Assembly: GCA_002315565.1 (NCBI GenBank)
Contig: DCHD01000038.1
Span: forward strand, 1,387-65,386
Length of the DNA stretch: 64,000 nt
Source: Solobacterium sp. UBA1761
GTDB taxonomy: Bacteria; Bacillota_I; Bacilli_A; Erysipelotrichales; Erysipelotrichaceae
Direction of reading: 5' to 3'
The first letter of the stretch is position 1. Each line of letters starts with the position of its first letter. A program made the translations under genes and the position numbers. The notes beneath the pieces are model-generated. The model ran no database searches, was not told the origin of the DNA, and was given only the letters and a program-made list of their open reading frames with translations. This document shows, in pieces, positions 24,367 through 32,398 of the stretch.

Positions 24367-25221
24367 TTATCTGACCTCCTTATTTAGAAGATTGCATGTT
24401 TCTTCATAGGCATGTCTTTCAAAGTCAAAGTACATTCTGCCTCTTGACATAGCTTCATCAAAATCTACCTCATAGCCATTAAAGTCCGGTCCGTCAACAC
24501 AAGCAAACTTTGTAACCTTCTTGCCGTCGACATTCAATGTCAGTCTACAGCCACCGCACATTCCTGTACCATCGATCATTATCGGATTCATGGATACGGT
24601 ACATGGAACACCATATTCTTTACAGGTTGCCACAACGAATTTCATCATGATTAAAGGTCCGATGGTTATGACTTCATCAAACTTCTTTCCGCTTTCCAGT
24701 AATCTCTTCAAAGGAACAGTTACATTGGCTTTTTCACCATATGAACCATCATCAGTAGTTATATATAAATCTTTACTGTTATTTCTGAATTCATCTTCAA
24801 GAATCAGAATATCTTTATTTTTGAAACCGATAATCGAAGTAACTTCACAACCCTCTTTATATAGTGCTTCGGCAATCGGTAAAGCAATCGCACAGCCTAC
24901 TCCTCCACCGACAATGCAAACACTCTTCTTTCCTTCAATATCTGTAGCCTTGCCTAAAGGTCCGACAAAGTCTTCAATATATTCATTTTCTTCTTTTGCG
25001 TCGAGCAGTTTAGTTGTTGCACCGACAATCTGGAAGATAATCTTTACACTTCCTTCTTCTTCATTTACTCCGGCTACTGTCAAAGGTATTCTTTCACCAT
25101 CTTCATCAACCCTCAGAATAATAAACTGACCAGGTTTGGCCTTTCTTGCAACCAGTGGTGATTCAATATCCATCATTGTTACAGTTGGGTTAAGTCTTTT
25201 CTTTCTGATTATTCTATACAT
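24367..25221 (-). CDS. nfnA: NfnA-type subunit (FAD and [2Fe-2S] binding)
   Basis: 284 residues of the dihydroorotate-dehydrogenase electron-transfer (PyrK-like) family. An FAD-binding stretch is near residues 26-50 (AKPGQFIILRVDEDGERIPLT). The NAD-binding CIVGGGVGCAIALPIAEALY lies near 107. The [2Fe-2S] cysteines are in DGTGMCGGCRL near 220 and FACVDGPDF near 240. It pairs with nfnB 2 bp downstream. The ribosome binding site is gggaggt. It is divergent from the CtlX-like gene. PyrK or SudB are alternatives, but neither pyrD nor sulfur genes are adjacent. Confidence 0.85.
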   Translation of the reverse strand: MYRIIRKKRLNPTVTMMDIESPLVARKAKPGQFIILRVDEDGERIPLTVAGVNEEEGSVKIIFQIVGATTKLLDAKEENEYIEDFVGPLGKATDIEGKKSVCIVGGGVGCAIALPIAEALYKEGCEVTSIIGFKNKDILILEDEFRNNSKDLYITTDDGSYGEKANVTVPLKRLLESGKKFDEVITIGPLIMMKFVVATCKEYGVPCTVSMNPIMIDGTGMCGGCRLTLNVDGKKVTKFACVDGPDFNGYEVDFDEAMSRGRMYFDFERHAYEETCNLLNKEVR

Positions 25222-25248
25222 CTGAATACCTCCCTATACATATTCATT

Positions 25249-25309
25249 TTAACAAACTTATATCTTTAACAAATGTATTACAAATTTCATATCCATGTAA
25301 TTTGTTAAA
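25249..25309. promoter_or_regulatory. Divergent promoter region with TTAACAAA repeats
   Basis: TTAACAAA occurs at 25249-25256 and 25266-25273, and its inverse TTTGTTAA at 25301-25308. The last two form a 10-bp inverted repeat (TTTAACAAAT / ATTTGTTAAA) with a 25-bp spacer, overlapping the -10 (TAAAAT) of the CtlX-like gene. This is a candidate operator for one or both divergent transcripts. Confidence 0.45.
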
Positions 25310-25337
25310 ATATAAGCATAAACTGCAAGGAGAAAAT

Positions 25338-26237
25338 ATGCAGACAACAGATAAAGTATTTATGGTGAGACCCGTTGCCTTCGCTTACAACGAAGAAACG
25401 GCTGTAAACAATGACTTTCAAAGTAAAACTGAATCAGAAAACACCCAAACAAAAGCCCTTAAAGAATTTGATGAATATGTAAAACTCCTTAAGGAGAATG
25501 GCGTAAAAGTCGTTACTGTAAACGACACACCAAAGCCTCATACACCTGATTCAATCTTTCCAAACAACTGGTTTTCAACTCACAGCAATGGAGAACTTGT
25601 CATCTATTCAATGTGTGCAAAGAATCGAAGGAATGAACGCAAGAAAGAATTCATTGAGGCAATTCAGAATAACTTCAAAGTTAATGAAACAATTGACTTC
25701 TCTTCTAATGAATCTAAGAACGAATTCCTTGAAGGAACAGGATCAATGGTTCTTGACAGGGAAAATCATATTGTCTACGCATGTAAGTCAATAAGAACTT
25801 CAGTGAAACTGCTTGATCTGTTTGCTGAAACAATGGGTTATACTGTATGTCTTTTTGAGTCTTTCTCACGCAACAACAATCCGATCTACCACACAAATGT
25901 AGTGATGTCAGTGGGTACAGACTATGCAGTTATATGTCTGGAATCAATCAAAGACGAAGCACAAAGTAACAAGGTGGTTGAATCATTGAACTCTACCGGC
26001 AAAGCCATAGTCGATATAACATTAGACCAGCTTGAACACTTCTGCGGCAATATCCTTGAACTGAAAAATAAAGAAAATAAAAAACTGCTCGTAATGTCTA
26101 AGACTGCGTATAACGCTTTCACAAAAGAGCAGCTGGAAATACTTTCAAAAGATAAAAAGATCATTACCCCAGATATCACAACCATCGAAACCAACGGTGG
26201 TGGTTCAGCAAGATGCATGCTGGCAGAACTATTCTAA
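25338..26237 (+). CDS. CtlX-like/dimethylargininase-like guanidino-group hydrolase
   Basis: 299 residues of the amidinotransferase (guanidine-modifying) superfamily. Substrate-binding PDSIFPNNWFS is near residue 75. The catalytic His lies in YHTNVVMSVG near 185 and the nucleophilic Cys in GGGSARCMLAE near 292. The family hydrolyses citrulline, dimethylarginine or similar ureido/guanidino compounds. The start is the ATG after aaggag at 25328-25333. It is convergent with the next gene, separated by only 3 bp with no clear terminator. CtlX is favoured over arginine deiminase by length and the N-terminal VRP motif. Confidence 0.82.
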   Translation: MQTTDKVFMVRPVAFAYNEETAVNNDFQSKTESENTQTKALKEFDEYVKLLKENGVKVVTVNDTPKPHTPDSIFPNNWFSTHSNGELVIYSMCAKNRRNERKKEFIEAIQNNFKVNETIDFSSNESKNEFLEGTGSMVLDRENHIVYACKSIRTSVKLLDLFAETMGYTVCLFESFSRNNNPIYHTNVVMSVGTDYAVICLESIKDEAQSNKVVESLNSTGKAIVDITLDQLEHFCGNILELKNKENKKLLVMSKTAYNAFTKEQLEILSKDKKIITPDITTIETNGGGSARCMLAELF

Positions 26238-26240
26238 ATA

Positions 26241-26849
26241 CTATTCAGTAGTCACTAATTTATAATGATAACGTCCACCAAAACATACGAAGATAATTTC
26301 AGTTTCACTTTCTTTTTCAAGACTTAATACTTCTTCACCTAACATATCATACTGTTCCTTAAACTCATTGTACTTTGCGTGGATATGACTTAATGCATCA
26401 TCTTTAAAGAAGAATTTCTTTTCACTATATGTTTTTTTGTGGGTGCCAATATTCTCAACTTCCTCACTGACAATATAACCTTTATTTTTAACAGGCTCTT
26501 TGGCATCTTCTTTTTTATATTCATCAAAGGTGAATTCAGGGTCCATGTCTGTACCACAAACCTCGTTAATATCTCCATCAGTGAAACTGCAGCCAACATA
26601 ATCACCATATTCCTGAAGTATCTTTATAGCATATTCATCCTTGGTCTCAAGATATAACTTATTAGCGAACTTTATGAACAGTTCCTGAACCTCTGTATTT
26701 TTTGCAGAATCAAGACTTGAACGTTTGTAATGGAAAGGATCGTGAAGTCCAATCAGAAATCCTTCATTACAAAAATCTTCATGTTCTTTAGCATCTGAAG
26801 AACCCCATAGTGCAAAATGAATCTCATCATATAATTCTTTATAGTTCAT
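26241..26849 (-). CDS. Protein of unknown function
   Basis: 202 residues starting MNYKELYDEIHFALWG. It is acidic, mostly helical, and has a central FTDGDINEVCGTDMDPEFTFDEY. It has no signal peptide or membrane segment. The start is chosen after a gggaggt ribosome binding site; TATAAT lies just upstream on the minus strand, so it can be transcribed on its own. No family recognised. Confidence 0.65.
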   Translation of the reverse strand: MNYKELYDEIHFALWGSSDAKEHEDFCNEGFLIGLHDPFHYKRSSLDSAKNTEVQELFIKFANKLYLETKDEYAIKILQEYGDYVGCSFTDGDINEVCGTDMDPEFTFDEYKKEDAKEPVKNKGYIVSEEVENIGTHKKTYSEKKFFFKDDALSHIHAKYNEFKEQYDMLGEEVLSLEKESETEIIFVCFGGRYHYKLVTTE

Positions 26850-26883
26850 ATTTATACCTCCCAAAAGGAAATTATTATATCAG

Positions 26884-27759
26884 TTATTTCTGGATTGTAA
26901 ACAGTTCTTTAACATAAAATGCACAGAGTTCATCAATACTTCTTCCTGATTGGTATTTTTCTTCCATCAGAATAATGATTCTTCTTGGTACAGCTATATC
27001 TCCACCCCTGTCATATTTCCTGTTTCTTATTGCCAGATTACTGATGGCTTCTTCAATTGTTGGATAAGATACCTCATCAGAAGCCATATAGTATTCTTTG
27101 ATTTCTTTTTTTGAGAGTTCGTGTCTTCTGTTGTGCAGTTTTCTTAAAATAACTGCTATTCCAAAATAAACCACAACAACCATAATCACTGCAAGAACCG
27201 GTGGCATTACACCAACAATGTGGTAATGGTCATTCCAGTTTTCTTTACCAAACACTTCAATCACATAGATTGTGCCATAGATAAGTAAAGGTATCATCGT
27301 ATACCAGAGCATATTCCGGTTCATATTGTGGTCATCATTAATGAAGATGAACGCAATGATTGCCATCACCGGAGTCAGAAAATGCACGTAGTAATTGCCC
27401 TTGTCTATATATGACAGATAAAATCCTTTGAAAGGAAGAACAAATACCGCCGCCAGCAGTAATGTAACCGTTACTGTACAGGTGGAAATGTAAAGAAGGT
27501 TTACAACCCATCTTGGAAGATGATAGTTATCGTTTCTCAGACCATCAATCTGAAACGGAATACATAAGAATGCACACAGTGCTGCAAAAATATTTGATTC
27601 ATATGTAAAATACCTGAGATTTTCAAGTCCAAGGTAAACATAATTTCCGTCAACTGTAACACCTACGAGAAGCGCAATAGCCGCAGTGATAAAAACCAGT
27701 GAACAAAGCACCAGTGCTGCTATACATCTTTTTCTGTTTTGAATATGAATATCTTTCAT
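26884..27759 (-). CDS. Six-helix membrane protein, Pr6Pr-like, with cytoplasmic tail
   Basis: 291 residues. Residues 10-205 contain about six membrane helices with the same landmarks as the gene at 15024-15629: RYFTYESNIFAALC, TCTVTVTLLLAAVF, HFLTPVMAIIAFIF and IYGTIYVIEVFG. A soluble tail of about 80 residues follows (KYDRGGDIAVPRRIIIL), absent from the shorter paralogue. It lies 3 bp after the PPOX gene, so in its operon. The function is unknown. Confidence 0.65.
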   Translation of the reverse strand: MKDIHIQNRKRCIAALVLCSLVFITAAIALLVGVTVDGNYVYLGLENLRYFTYESNIFAALCAFLCIPFQIDGLRNDNYHLPRWVVNLLYISTCTVTVTLLLAAVFVLPFKGFYLSYIDKGNYYVHFLTPVMAIIAFIFINDDHNMNRNMLWYTMIPLLIYGTIYVIEVFGKENWNDHYHIVGVMPPVLAVIMVVVVYFGIAVILRKLHNRRHELSKKEIKEYYMASDEVSYPTIEEAISNLAIRNRKYDRGGDIAVPRRIIILMEEKYQSGRSIDELCAFYVKELFTIQK

Positions 27760-27762
27760 AAA

Positions 27763-28155
27763 TCAGAATTCAATAACCTTTGGTTGTTTTGTGAATGAAG
27801 CAATAACAGCTTTGCATTCAGAAAGTCTGAACACTTCTGTATTGCCGTCATCTTCGTTATACATGTTTCTTAGCATTGGATAGGCATCCAGCATATGCAC
27901 TTTAGCTTCTCTTCTTTCATCAGCAGTTGCCTTGGCGGATAGTCTTAGCCAGTCGCCATCTTTAAAGGCACAGATTTCAATATAAGGATTGGCATGAATC
28001 TGTTTAGAGACATCCTTGATTTTACCGGTCTGGATATAAAGGCCATCTTCAAAAATGTCAACAGTTCCAAAAGGTCTTACTTTTGGCTTGCCGTTTTCTA
28101 CTGTTGCCAGATAATATGTTTCAGCATTCTTTAAAAATTCATATACTTCTTTCAT
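27763..28155 (-). CDS. Pyridoxamine-5'-phosphate-oxidase-fold FMN-binding protein
   Basis: 130 residues. The split-barrel pattern is visible: YYLATVENGKPKVRPFGTVDIFEDGLYIQTGKIKDVSKQIHANP across residues 14-57, then IEICAFKDGDWLRLSAKA. Small proteins of this type bind FMN or F420-like cofactors and act as reductases or stress proteins. It lies 2 bp after mupG and 3 bp before a membrane-protein gene. The ribosome binding site is aaagggga. The substrate is unknown. Confidence 0.85.
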   Translation of the reverse strand: MKEVYEFLKNAETYYLATVENGKPKVRPFGTVDIFEDGLYIQTGKIKDVSKQIHANPYIEICAFKDGDWLRLSAKATADERREAKVHMLDAYPMLRNMYNEDDGNTEVFRLSECKAVIASFTKQPKVIEF

Positions 28156-28157
28156 GC

Positions 28158-29168
28158 TTATTCCCCTTTCACAAAACAGAATCTGTCATTACGTTTTGTA
28201 TGATCAATTACTTCAAGATACTCTTCCAAGACTCTACCGATGACGTTTACCTTTTCATCTTCTGGCAGATCTTTTTTAATTATCTGCATCTCGCCTGAAT
28301 AGCGAAGATACTTTAGATTGTCGATTGTTACAGAACCTCTTTTACGTTCAATACAGCAAGTCGGTTCAATGGTTTGTCCAGCTGTAGCATACTCTCTGCT
28401 CTCTTTGATTCTGATAAGCCAGGAAGGTGAATCAATACGATTAGTGAATGTTCTACCATAAAGACATGGATATCCATTCAGTTCTGCCGGAACCTGGATA
28501 ATTCCTTCTTTTTCAGTTTTATAAATCAGATCCGCTTCATAATCAGAGAGTCCTGCATCGCCAACTATAATCAGATCAGATTCTTTTCTTAAATCAAGAT
28601 ACTGGATATATGGTTTCTTATTACGATGTTCTTCAAGGGTTGGAAGTCCTTCAAACAAAGGACCACGAAAATCTTTATCACCGCAAATGAACGTACCTAC
28701 CTTTATACCCCTGTTTTTAAACAGTTCATTTCTTTCTTCATAGTATTCTCTATCAAGTCCAGTTTCTTTTCTTGGATAGAAGTTATGAATTGCAATTACA
28801 TCACCCTGCAGTTTATCCAACAAATCAATATTACATGTTGAAGCATTCACTGCTGTACCACAATATCTGCTATAAGCTACTATCTCATCTTCTTTGAATC
28901 CGAAGTCATAACGGATATAGTCAATTCTGTATTTCTTTGCCAGTTCTTCAATTGACTTGAAGCCAAGAATTTCAAGTCCTCTTGGAGAAAGATCAACAAT
29001 AATCTTTTTACCTGCAGCTTCAAGTTTCTTTAATAAAGCATCAACCTTTTCTTTGTAATCGTCATTGAACTCTTCAGCAATATGCAGTGAAGTAAAATAA
29101 AAGTCACATCGCTCATCAAGCGCCATGTTTTCAGCATACTGTGAAATATAAATTGATCTTCCTATCAT
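28158..29168 (-). CDS. mupG: MupG/DUF871-family 6-phospho-N-acetylmuramidase-like protein
   Basis: 336 residues. The TIM-barrel landmarks of DUF871 are present: IGRSIYIS at the start, FTSLHIAEE near 25, VDLSPRGLEILGF near 60, IRYDFGF near 85, VNASTCN near 107, IHNFYPRKETGLD near 125 and GPLFEGLPTLEEHR near 170. MupG cleaves MurNAc-6P-GlcNAc from cell-wall turnover in Gram-positives. No MurNAc PTS or etherase is next to it, so another phospho-disaccharide is possible. I start at MIGRSIYI: TATAAT lies seven bases upstream, no ribosome binding site is seen, and upstream in-frame starts precede the promoter. Confidence 0.82.
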   Translation of the reverse strand: MIGRSIYISQYAENMALDERCDFYFTSLHIAEEFNDDYKEKVDALLKKLEAAGKKIIVDLSPRGLEILGFKSIEELAKKYRIDYIRYDFGFKEDEIVAYSRYCGTAVNASTCNIDLLDKLQGDVIAIHNFYPRKETGLDREYYEERNELFKNRGIKVGTFICGDKDFRGPLFEGLPTLEEHRNKKPYIQYLDLRKESDLIIVGDAGLSDYEADLIYKTEKEGIIQVPAELNGYPCLYGRTFTNRIDSPSWLIRIKESREYATAGQTIEPTCCIERKRGSVTIDNLKYLRYSGEMQIIKKDLPEDEKVNVIGRVLEEYLEVIDHTKRNDRFCFVKGE

Positions 29169-29181
29169 TAAAACTATTATA
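29166..29181 (-). promoter_or_regulatory. Leaderless-type promoter of mupG: TATAAT, seven bases, ATG
   Basis: On the minus strand TATAAT (forward 29176-29181) is followed by agtttta and ATG. The terminator of the upstream gene ends only eight bases before this -10. Confidence 0.6.
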
Positions 29182-29189
29182 CTTGAAAA

Positions 29190-29213
29190 AAGGGTTTGGA
29201 TTTCCAAACCCTT
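29190..29213 (-). terminator. Terminator of the alpha/beta-hydrolase gene
   Basis: A 10-bp perfect stem AAGGGTTTGG / CCAAACCCTT followed by TTTTC on the minus strand, then straight into the mupG promoter. Confidence 0.85.
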
Positions 29214-29219
29214 TGAATA

Positions 29220-31199
29220 TTACAGATAAGCAGAGCCGCCAGTTACAATCCAGCAGGCGATTATCGCAATCAGCATTGCACCAGTGTAGACATTGTTTGT
29301 ACGTCTGTATACATAAGTGCCGATAAACGCAAATACAATAACCTGAGGAAGGAACAGGATAAGTAATGACATGAATGGCCCACCGAATGTAGAACCAAAC
29401 AGTAAGTCAGCACCTGGACCAATTTCCGCAAAGAACGGAATGTATTCAATAAATGTTACAAGCAGTACACCGCCTACCATTACAAAGGCATTTACTGCAA
29501 ACTGTTTAAAGAATGAAGCACAGCCCTTTTCGTAAGCTGCTTTGGTTCTTAAACCAGCCATAATCTTGGAGTTGTTTAGGATATAGAACAGCATGAAGAT
29601 GACAATATATACGGCAAACTGTCCGATTCTGATTGAATTGAATGATTTGAACATTGGCCAGATATAACGCAGGTCAAGGTTGAAGCACTTTTCTGCAATC
29701 AGTACCATTACATACATAGAGAAAACCATTGTGAATGCCATAACCAGTGACTTGCCAACTAGTCTGAAGTCAATGCGATTTGGTTTTTCTTCTGTACTTA
29801 AACCCATCTCAAAGAGATTTGTAGGGTTCTTCTTTGACTTGACTGCAATTACTGTCAGAATAACCATAATCAGAATCAGGAGGCTGTACCATGAAACAAA
29901 TCCATTACCGACAGTCATTCTGAAGATGCCTTCAGGAAGTGGCAGCAGACCATGGCCTAACTGGGTCATAAATGGGAATGATGCGCCGGCTAAACCAATA
30001 GAGATAAGTGCGCCTTTCCACCATTTGCCCTTTGACTTGATTTTCTCTTCTGGTGGCATCTTTGTTACGATACCGCTGAAAAACTTGGTCTTTAGCAACA
30101 TTTCCATTAGTGGAAGCATCATACCGATAGCTGCAAACATCGCAACCAAAGTAAGAAGTTCTTTTGTATTGGCAACCTGATTATCATAGGCAAAATCTGA
30201 AGTATGACCTGAAGCAGCATCAAACCATTCAAGTGCTGTTGAAAGACCTTTTTCATTATGAGTAGTAAGACGATGGTTGGTATAAAGAAGTTCCATACGT
30301 CTTGCAGTGCCATCTTTGAAGTTACCGAATGTTGTATTCCAGGCAGCATTATCTGTTCCCAGGAATTCTTTTCTCAAAGCTGAATTGAGCAGTTCATCAG
30401 ATACGATATTCTGGTAATCTCTGAAATATGAGAATTCATCATATTTAGCCTGAAGCAGTAAAACGTTATTGAAGTGAATCTTATCAGAGTCATAGGCATC
30501 AGAAGTAAAGAGTTCGCCACACTGAAGCACTGTTGCGACAGGTTCAATAGCAGTACCTGAATAGGCTGCAGCAACGCTCCATGAACTCCAGGTGCCCATT
30601 GAATGACCTGATACAACCATCCTTGTGTTGTCTACATATGGAAGAGTTGAAAGATATGCGTAGGCTTCAATACCACCACAGCTTGAATCTTTGATGGAGT
30701 TTCCATCACTGTCTTTTGAATATTCGTCATTGAAGAATGAAAGATTTGAGAAGTTCATCATGATTCTGTAACGTTCTGCTCCAGAATCGGATATTTCTAC
30801 ATATGTGCCATCTTCTTTTGAATCTTCGCCATAGTTGACAGTAACTTTGTGGTTTACATAACCTCTTGAGAGTAATCCGGTATCAGTAGAACCATGACCA
30901 TATTCATCAATTGCCAGAACGACATAACCTCTTCTTGCCAGTTCAATTGAATAGGCAGCACATGTTTCATGGTCATTCTGATATCCGTGCAGCAATAATG
31001 CTGCTGGTGCTTTGTCTGTTTCAGTAGCAGTAACAGGCTTATATAACTTGTAAGTTATATTCCCTTCATCTGTTTTAAAGTTACCCATTGTAACTTCAAC
31101 GTTGCCGCCATCCTTCTGAATGCTGTTGGCTTTTGCAAGACAGCCAATGCATACCAGCAAGAGGGCAACAAAAATAATCAGATACTTTTTGATTTTCAT
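29220..31199 (-). CDS. Alpha/beta hydrolase fused to a C-terminal multi-helix membrane domain
   Basis: 659 residues. An N-terminal membrane or signal segment (residues 5-25; a Cys in the hydrophobic core is not a clear lipobox) precedes an extracellular alpha/beta-hydrolase domain, about 40-340. Its oxyanion LLLHGYQNDHE is near 88 and nucleophile elbow VSGHSMGTWSS near 197. A late His is in DAASGHTSDF. From residue 350 to the end there are about eight membrane helices. Such a secreted hydrolase tethered to a polytopic domain is uncommon; it may be an esterase or peptidase acting on lipids or an imported compound. Ribosome binding site: agaaggaaa. A strong terminator-like hairpin lies in the upstream region. 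Confidence 0.8.
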   Translation of the reverse strand: MKIKKYLIIFVALLLVCIGCLAKANSIQKDGGNVEVTMGNFKTDEGNITYKLYKPVTATETDKAPAALLLHGYQNDHETCAAYSIELARRGYVVLAIDEYGHGSTDTGLLSRGYVNHKVTVNYGEDSKEDGTYVEISDSGAERYRIMMNFSNLSFFNDEYSKDSDGNSIKDSSCGGIEAYAYLSTLPYVDNTRMVVSGHSMGTWSSWSVAAAYSGTAIEPVATVLQCGELFTSDAYDSDKIHFNNVLLLQAKYDEFSYFRDYQNIVSDELLNSALRKEFLGTDNAAWNTTFGNFKDGTARRMELLYTNHRLTTHNEKGLSTALEWFDAASGHTSDFAYDNQVANTKELLTLVAMFAAIGMMLPLMEMLLKTKFFSGIVTKMPPEEKIKSKGKWWKGALISIGLAGASFPFMTQLGHGLLPLPEGIFRMTVGNGFVSWYSLLILIMVILTVIAVKSKKNPTNLFEMGLSTEEKPNRIDFRLVGKSLVMAFTMVFSMYVMVLIAEKCFNLDLRYIWPMFKSFNSIRIGQFAVYIVIFMLFYILNNSKIMAGLRTKAAYEKGCASFFKQFAVNAFVMVGGVLLVTFIEYIPFFAEIGPGADLLFGSTFGGPFMSLLILFLPQVIVFAFIGTYVYRRTNNVYTGAMLIAIIACWIVTGGSAYL

Positions 31200-31513
31200 A
31201 TTTTGTAATTTCCTTCTTTATATATATTTTACAATATAAAAAAGCAGCTATGCTCCCGATTTGGGGAAAGGAACATAACTGCGTATCTATAAACTCCAGG
31301 TACAGCTGTTAATGAGAAAAACGTCGTTTCAGGGGTACTGTACTCTAGAGGTTACAGCATGTTCTAACAAAGTATTTGCGGTCTATACGCAAGACCTTCA
31401 GCAACATTTGTTTAATCCGTACTTTCAAGGATTCATCTTTACTATAAAAAAAGAGATGTTCCAGTAAACAACCCTTTTCGTTCCAAAAGCGTTCCAATAT
31501 GAAAAAGAAATGC
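31200..31513. other. 314-bp non-coding region upstream of the hydrolase gene
   Basis: Between the SARP-like regulator and the hydrolase. On the minus strand it begins with the regulator terminator and then has about 220 bases that can form several hairpins, for example GGTCT/AGACC near 31380-31396. It then has a strong terminator hairpin and, just after it, AT-rich promoter-like sequence and the hydrolase ribosome binding site. It could be a leader with an attenuator, a small RNA with its own terminator, or decayed mobile DNA. I recognise no known riboswitch motif (T-box, SAM, cobalamin or cyclic-di-GMP). Confidence 0.5.
31238..31282 (-). terminator. Strong terminator or attenuator hairpin upstream of the hydrolase gene
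   Basis: On the minus strand GCAGTTATGTTCC pairs with GGAGCATAGCTGC (13 pairs, two of them G-U in RNA) around a 13-base loop, followed by six Ts. It lies 39 bases upstream of the hydrolase ATG, with no open reading frame of substance before it. Confidence 0.7.
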
Positions 31514-31525
31514 CTAACGCATTTC
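31507..31525 (-). terminator. Terminator of the SARP-like regulator, overlapping its stop codon
   Basis: A 7-bp stem GAAATGC / GCATTTC with the TAG stop in the loop, followed by TTTTTC on the minus strand. Confidence 0.75.
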
Positions 31526-32332
31526 TTCAAGGTCGTATTTTGTCATTTCTGCCCATGAATACTCATTCAGATATGAACCATGGAACAGTTTTTCACAGCC
31601 CGGTTTCTGATTCATGTAGTCAAACAGATCACACTGTACCTTCTCTGGCACAATTCTTCTTTTGCCGTTTTTTGTCTCGACAATGTTTTCGATTCCATAT
31701 TCTCTAAGTGTGTTCTTAAGTCTAAGTGCTACTTTTCGATAATTGGATTGAGTCTGTTTATCGTATGGCCTATCTTCCCATAAAAAGCTTACTGCCTCAG
31801 ATCCTGTAACAAAACTTCCTCTATGGTCAACAAGTACTGCCAACAGTTCTTTGGCTTTTTCACTTGAGAAAGCAACAGCTTCATCATTGATCTGTACATT
31901 GAAATAACCGAATGTTGTTATCTTTACCAGTTTGAACATGTTGGAATATCTGACATCAGTCATATCACGGCAACAGAACAGGAAAGAATCGTCATTAAGT
32001 TTTACGGCTACACCAAGATATGAGAAGAACATTCCTCTTCTGGTCTTGATTCGAAAATCGATCTGCAGAGGTCTTTTCGCTTTCTCGAGTTCTCCTGGAG
32101 TAATGATTCTGTTGAAGTATTTCAGCGCTACTGCTCTGTCTTCTTCAATAATGTAGTTATTGACCCAGAAATGTTTGGCTGAATCAATTGTCATATCGAT
32201 ATCGTAGTAGATACCGATGGCAGATGTATCCTTGCCATGGATACATTTTACAAGTTTGGTTGAAGTATTTATTTCAAATATGACATTATATGCACTCTTT
32301 AATGCTTCAAGATAGTTAATCTCATGTCCCAT
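31514..32332 (-). CDS. PAS-like/SARP-type winged-helix transcriptional regulator
   Basis: 272 residues. Residues 1-130 look like a PAS-type sensory domain (SAYNVIFEINTSTKLVKCIHG at the start and a FFSYLGVAVKLNDDSFLFCCRD end). Residues 135-235 are an OmpR/SARP-like winged helix (KITTFGYFNVQINDEAVAFSSEKAKELLAVL and NYRKVALRLKNTLREYGIE). Such proteins activate nearby operons. It is divergent from an MFS transporter with 66 bp between the starts, so that transporter is its likely target. No ribosome binding site precedes the ATG. TAAGAT is six bases upstream, a possible weak leaderless promoter with TTGTAA 16 bp further up. Confidence 0.75.
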   Translation of the reverse strand: MGHEINYLEALKSAYNVIFEINTSTKLVKCIHGKDTSAIGIYYDIDMTIDSAKHFWVNNYIIEEDRAVALKYFNRIITPGELEKAKRPLQIDFRIKTRRGMFFSYLGVAVKLNDDSFLFCCRDMTDVRYSNMFKLVKITTFGYFNVQINDEAVAFSSEKAKELLAVLVDHRGSFVTGSEAVSFLWEDRPYDKQTQSNYRKVALRLKNTLREYGIENIVETKNGKRRIVPEKVQCDLFDYMNQKPGCEKLFHGSYLNEYSWAEMTKYDLEEMR

Positions 32333-32398
32333 AACTTCATCTTAGTTCTTTTTGACATTTTTACAAGCAAGTTGCCTTCTTGGAGTATACTTATTTCT
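32333..32398. promoter_or_regulatory. Divergent promoter region of the regulator and MFS genes
   Basis: 66 bp. Minus strand: TTGTAA, 16 bp, TAAGAT, six bases, ATG. Plus strand: TATACT (32386-32391) seven bases before the MFS ATG. Both starts lack a well-placed ribosome binding site, suggesting a pair of leaderless divergent transcripts. Confidence 0.45.

Noticed and set aside
24521..25129. 202-codon plus-strand frame opposite nfnA
   Set aside because: It is antisense to a strongly conserved FAD/[2Fe-2S] protein and is a Ser/Pro-rich shadow translation.
31238..31513. T-box or SAM riboswitch upstream of the hydrolase
   Set aside because: No T-box sequence, S-box core or other conserved riboswitch motif was found. 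Only the terminator hairpin supports regulation.
31345..31530. 61-codon minus-strand frame in the non-coding region upstream of the hydrolase
   Set aside because: The start lies inside the regulator gene and its terminator, there is no ribosome binding site, and the translation matches no family I know. It is kept only as part of the unexplained region.
32324..32398. 25-codon longer N-terminus for the MFS transporter
   Set aside because: It would overlap the divergent regulator start, precede the TATACT promoter, and has no ribosome binding site.
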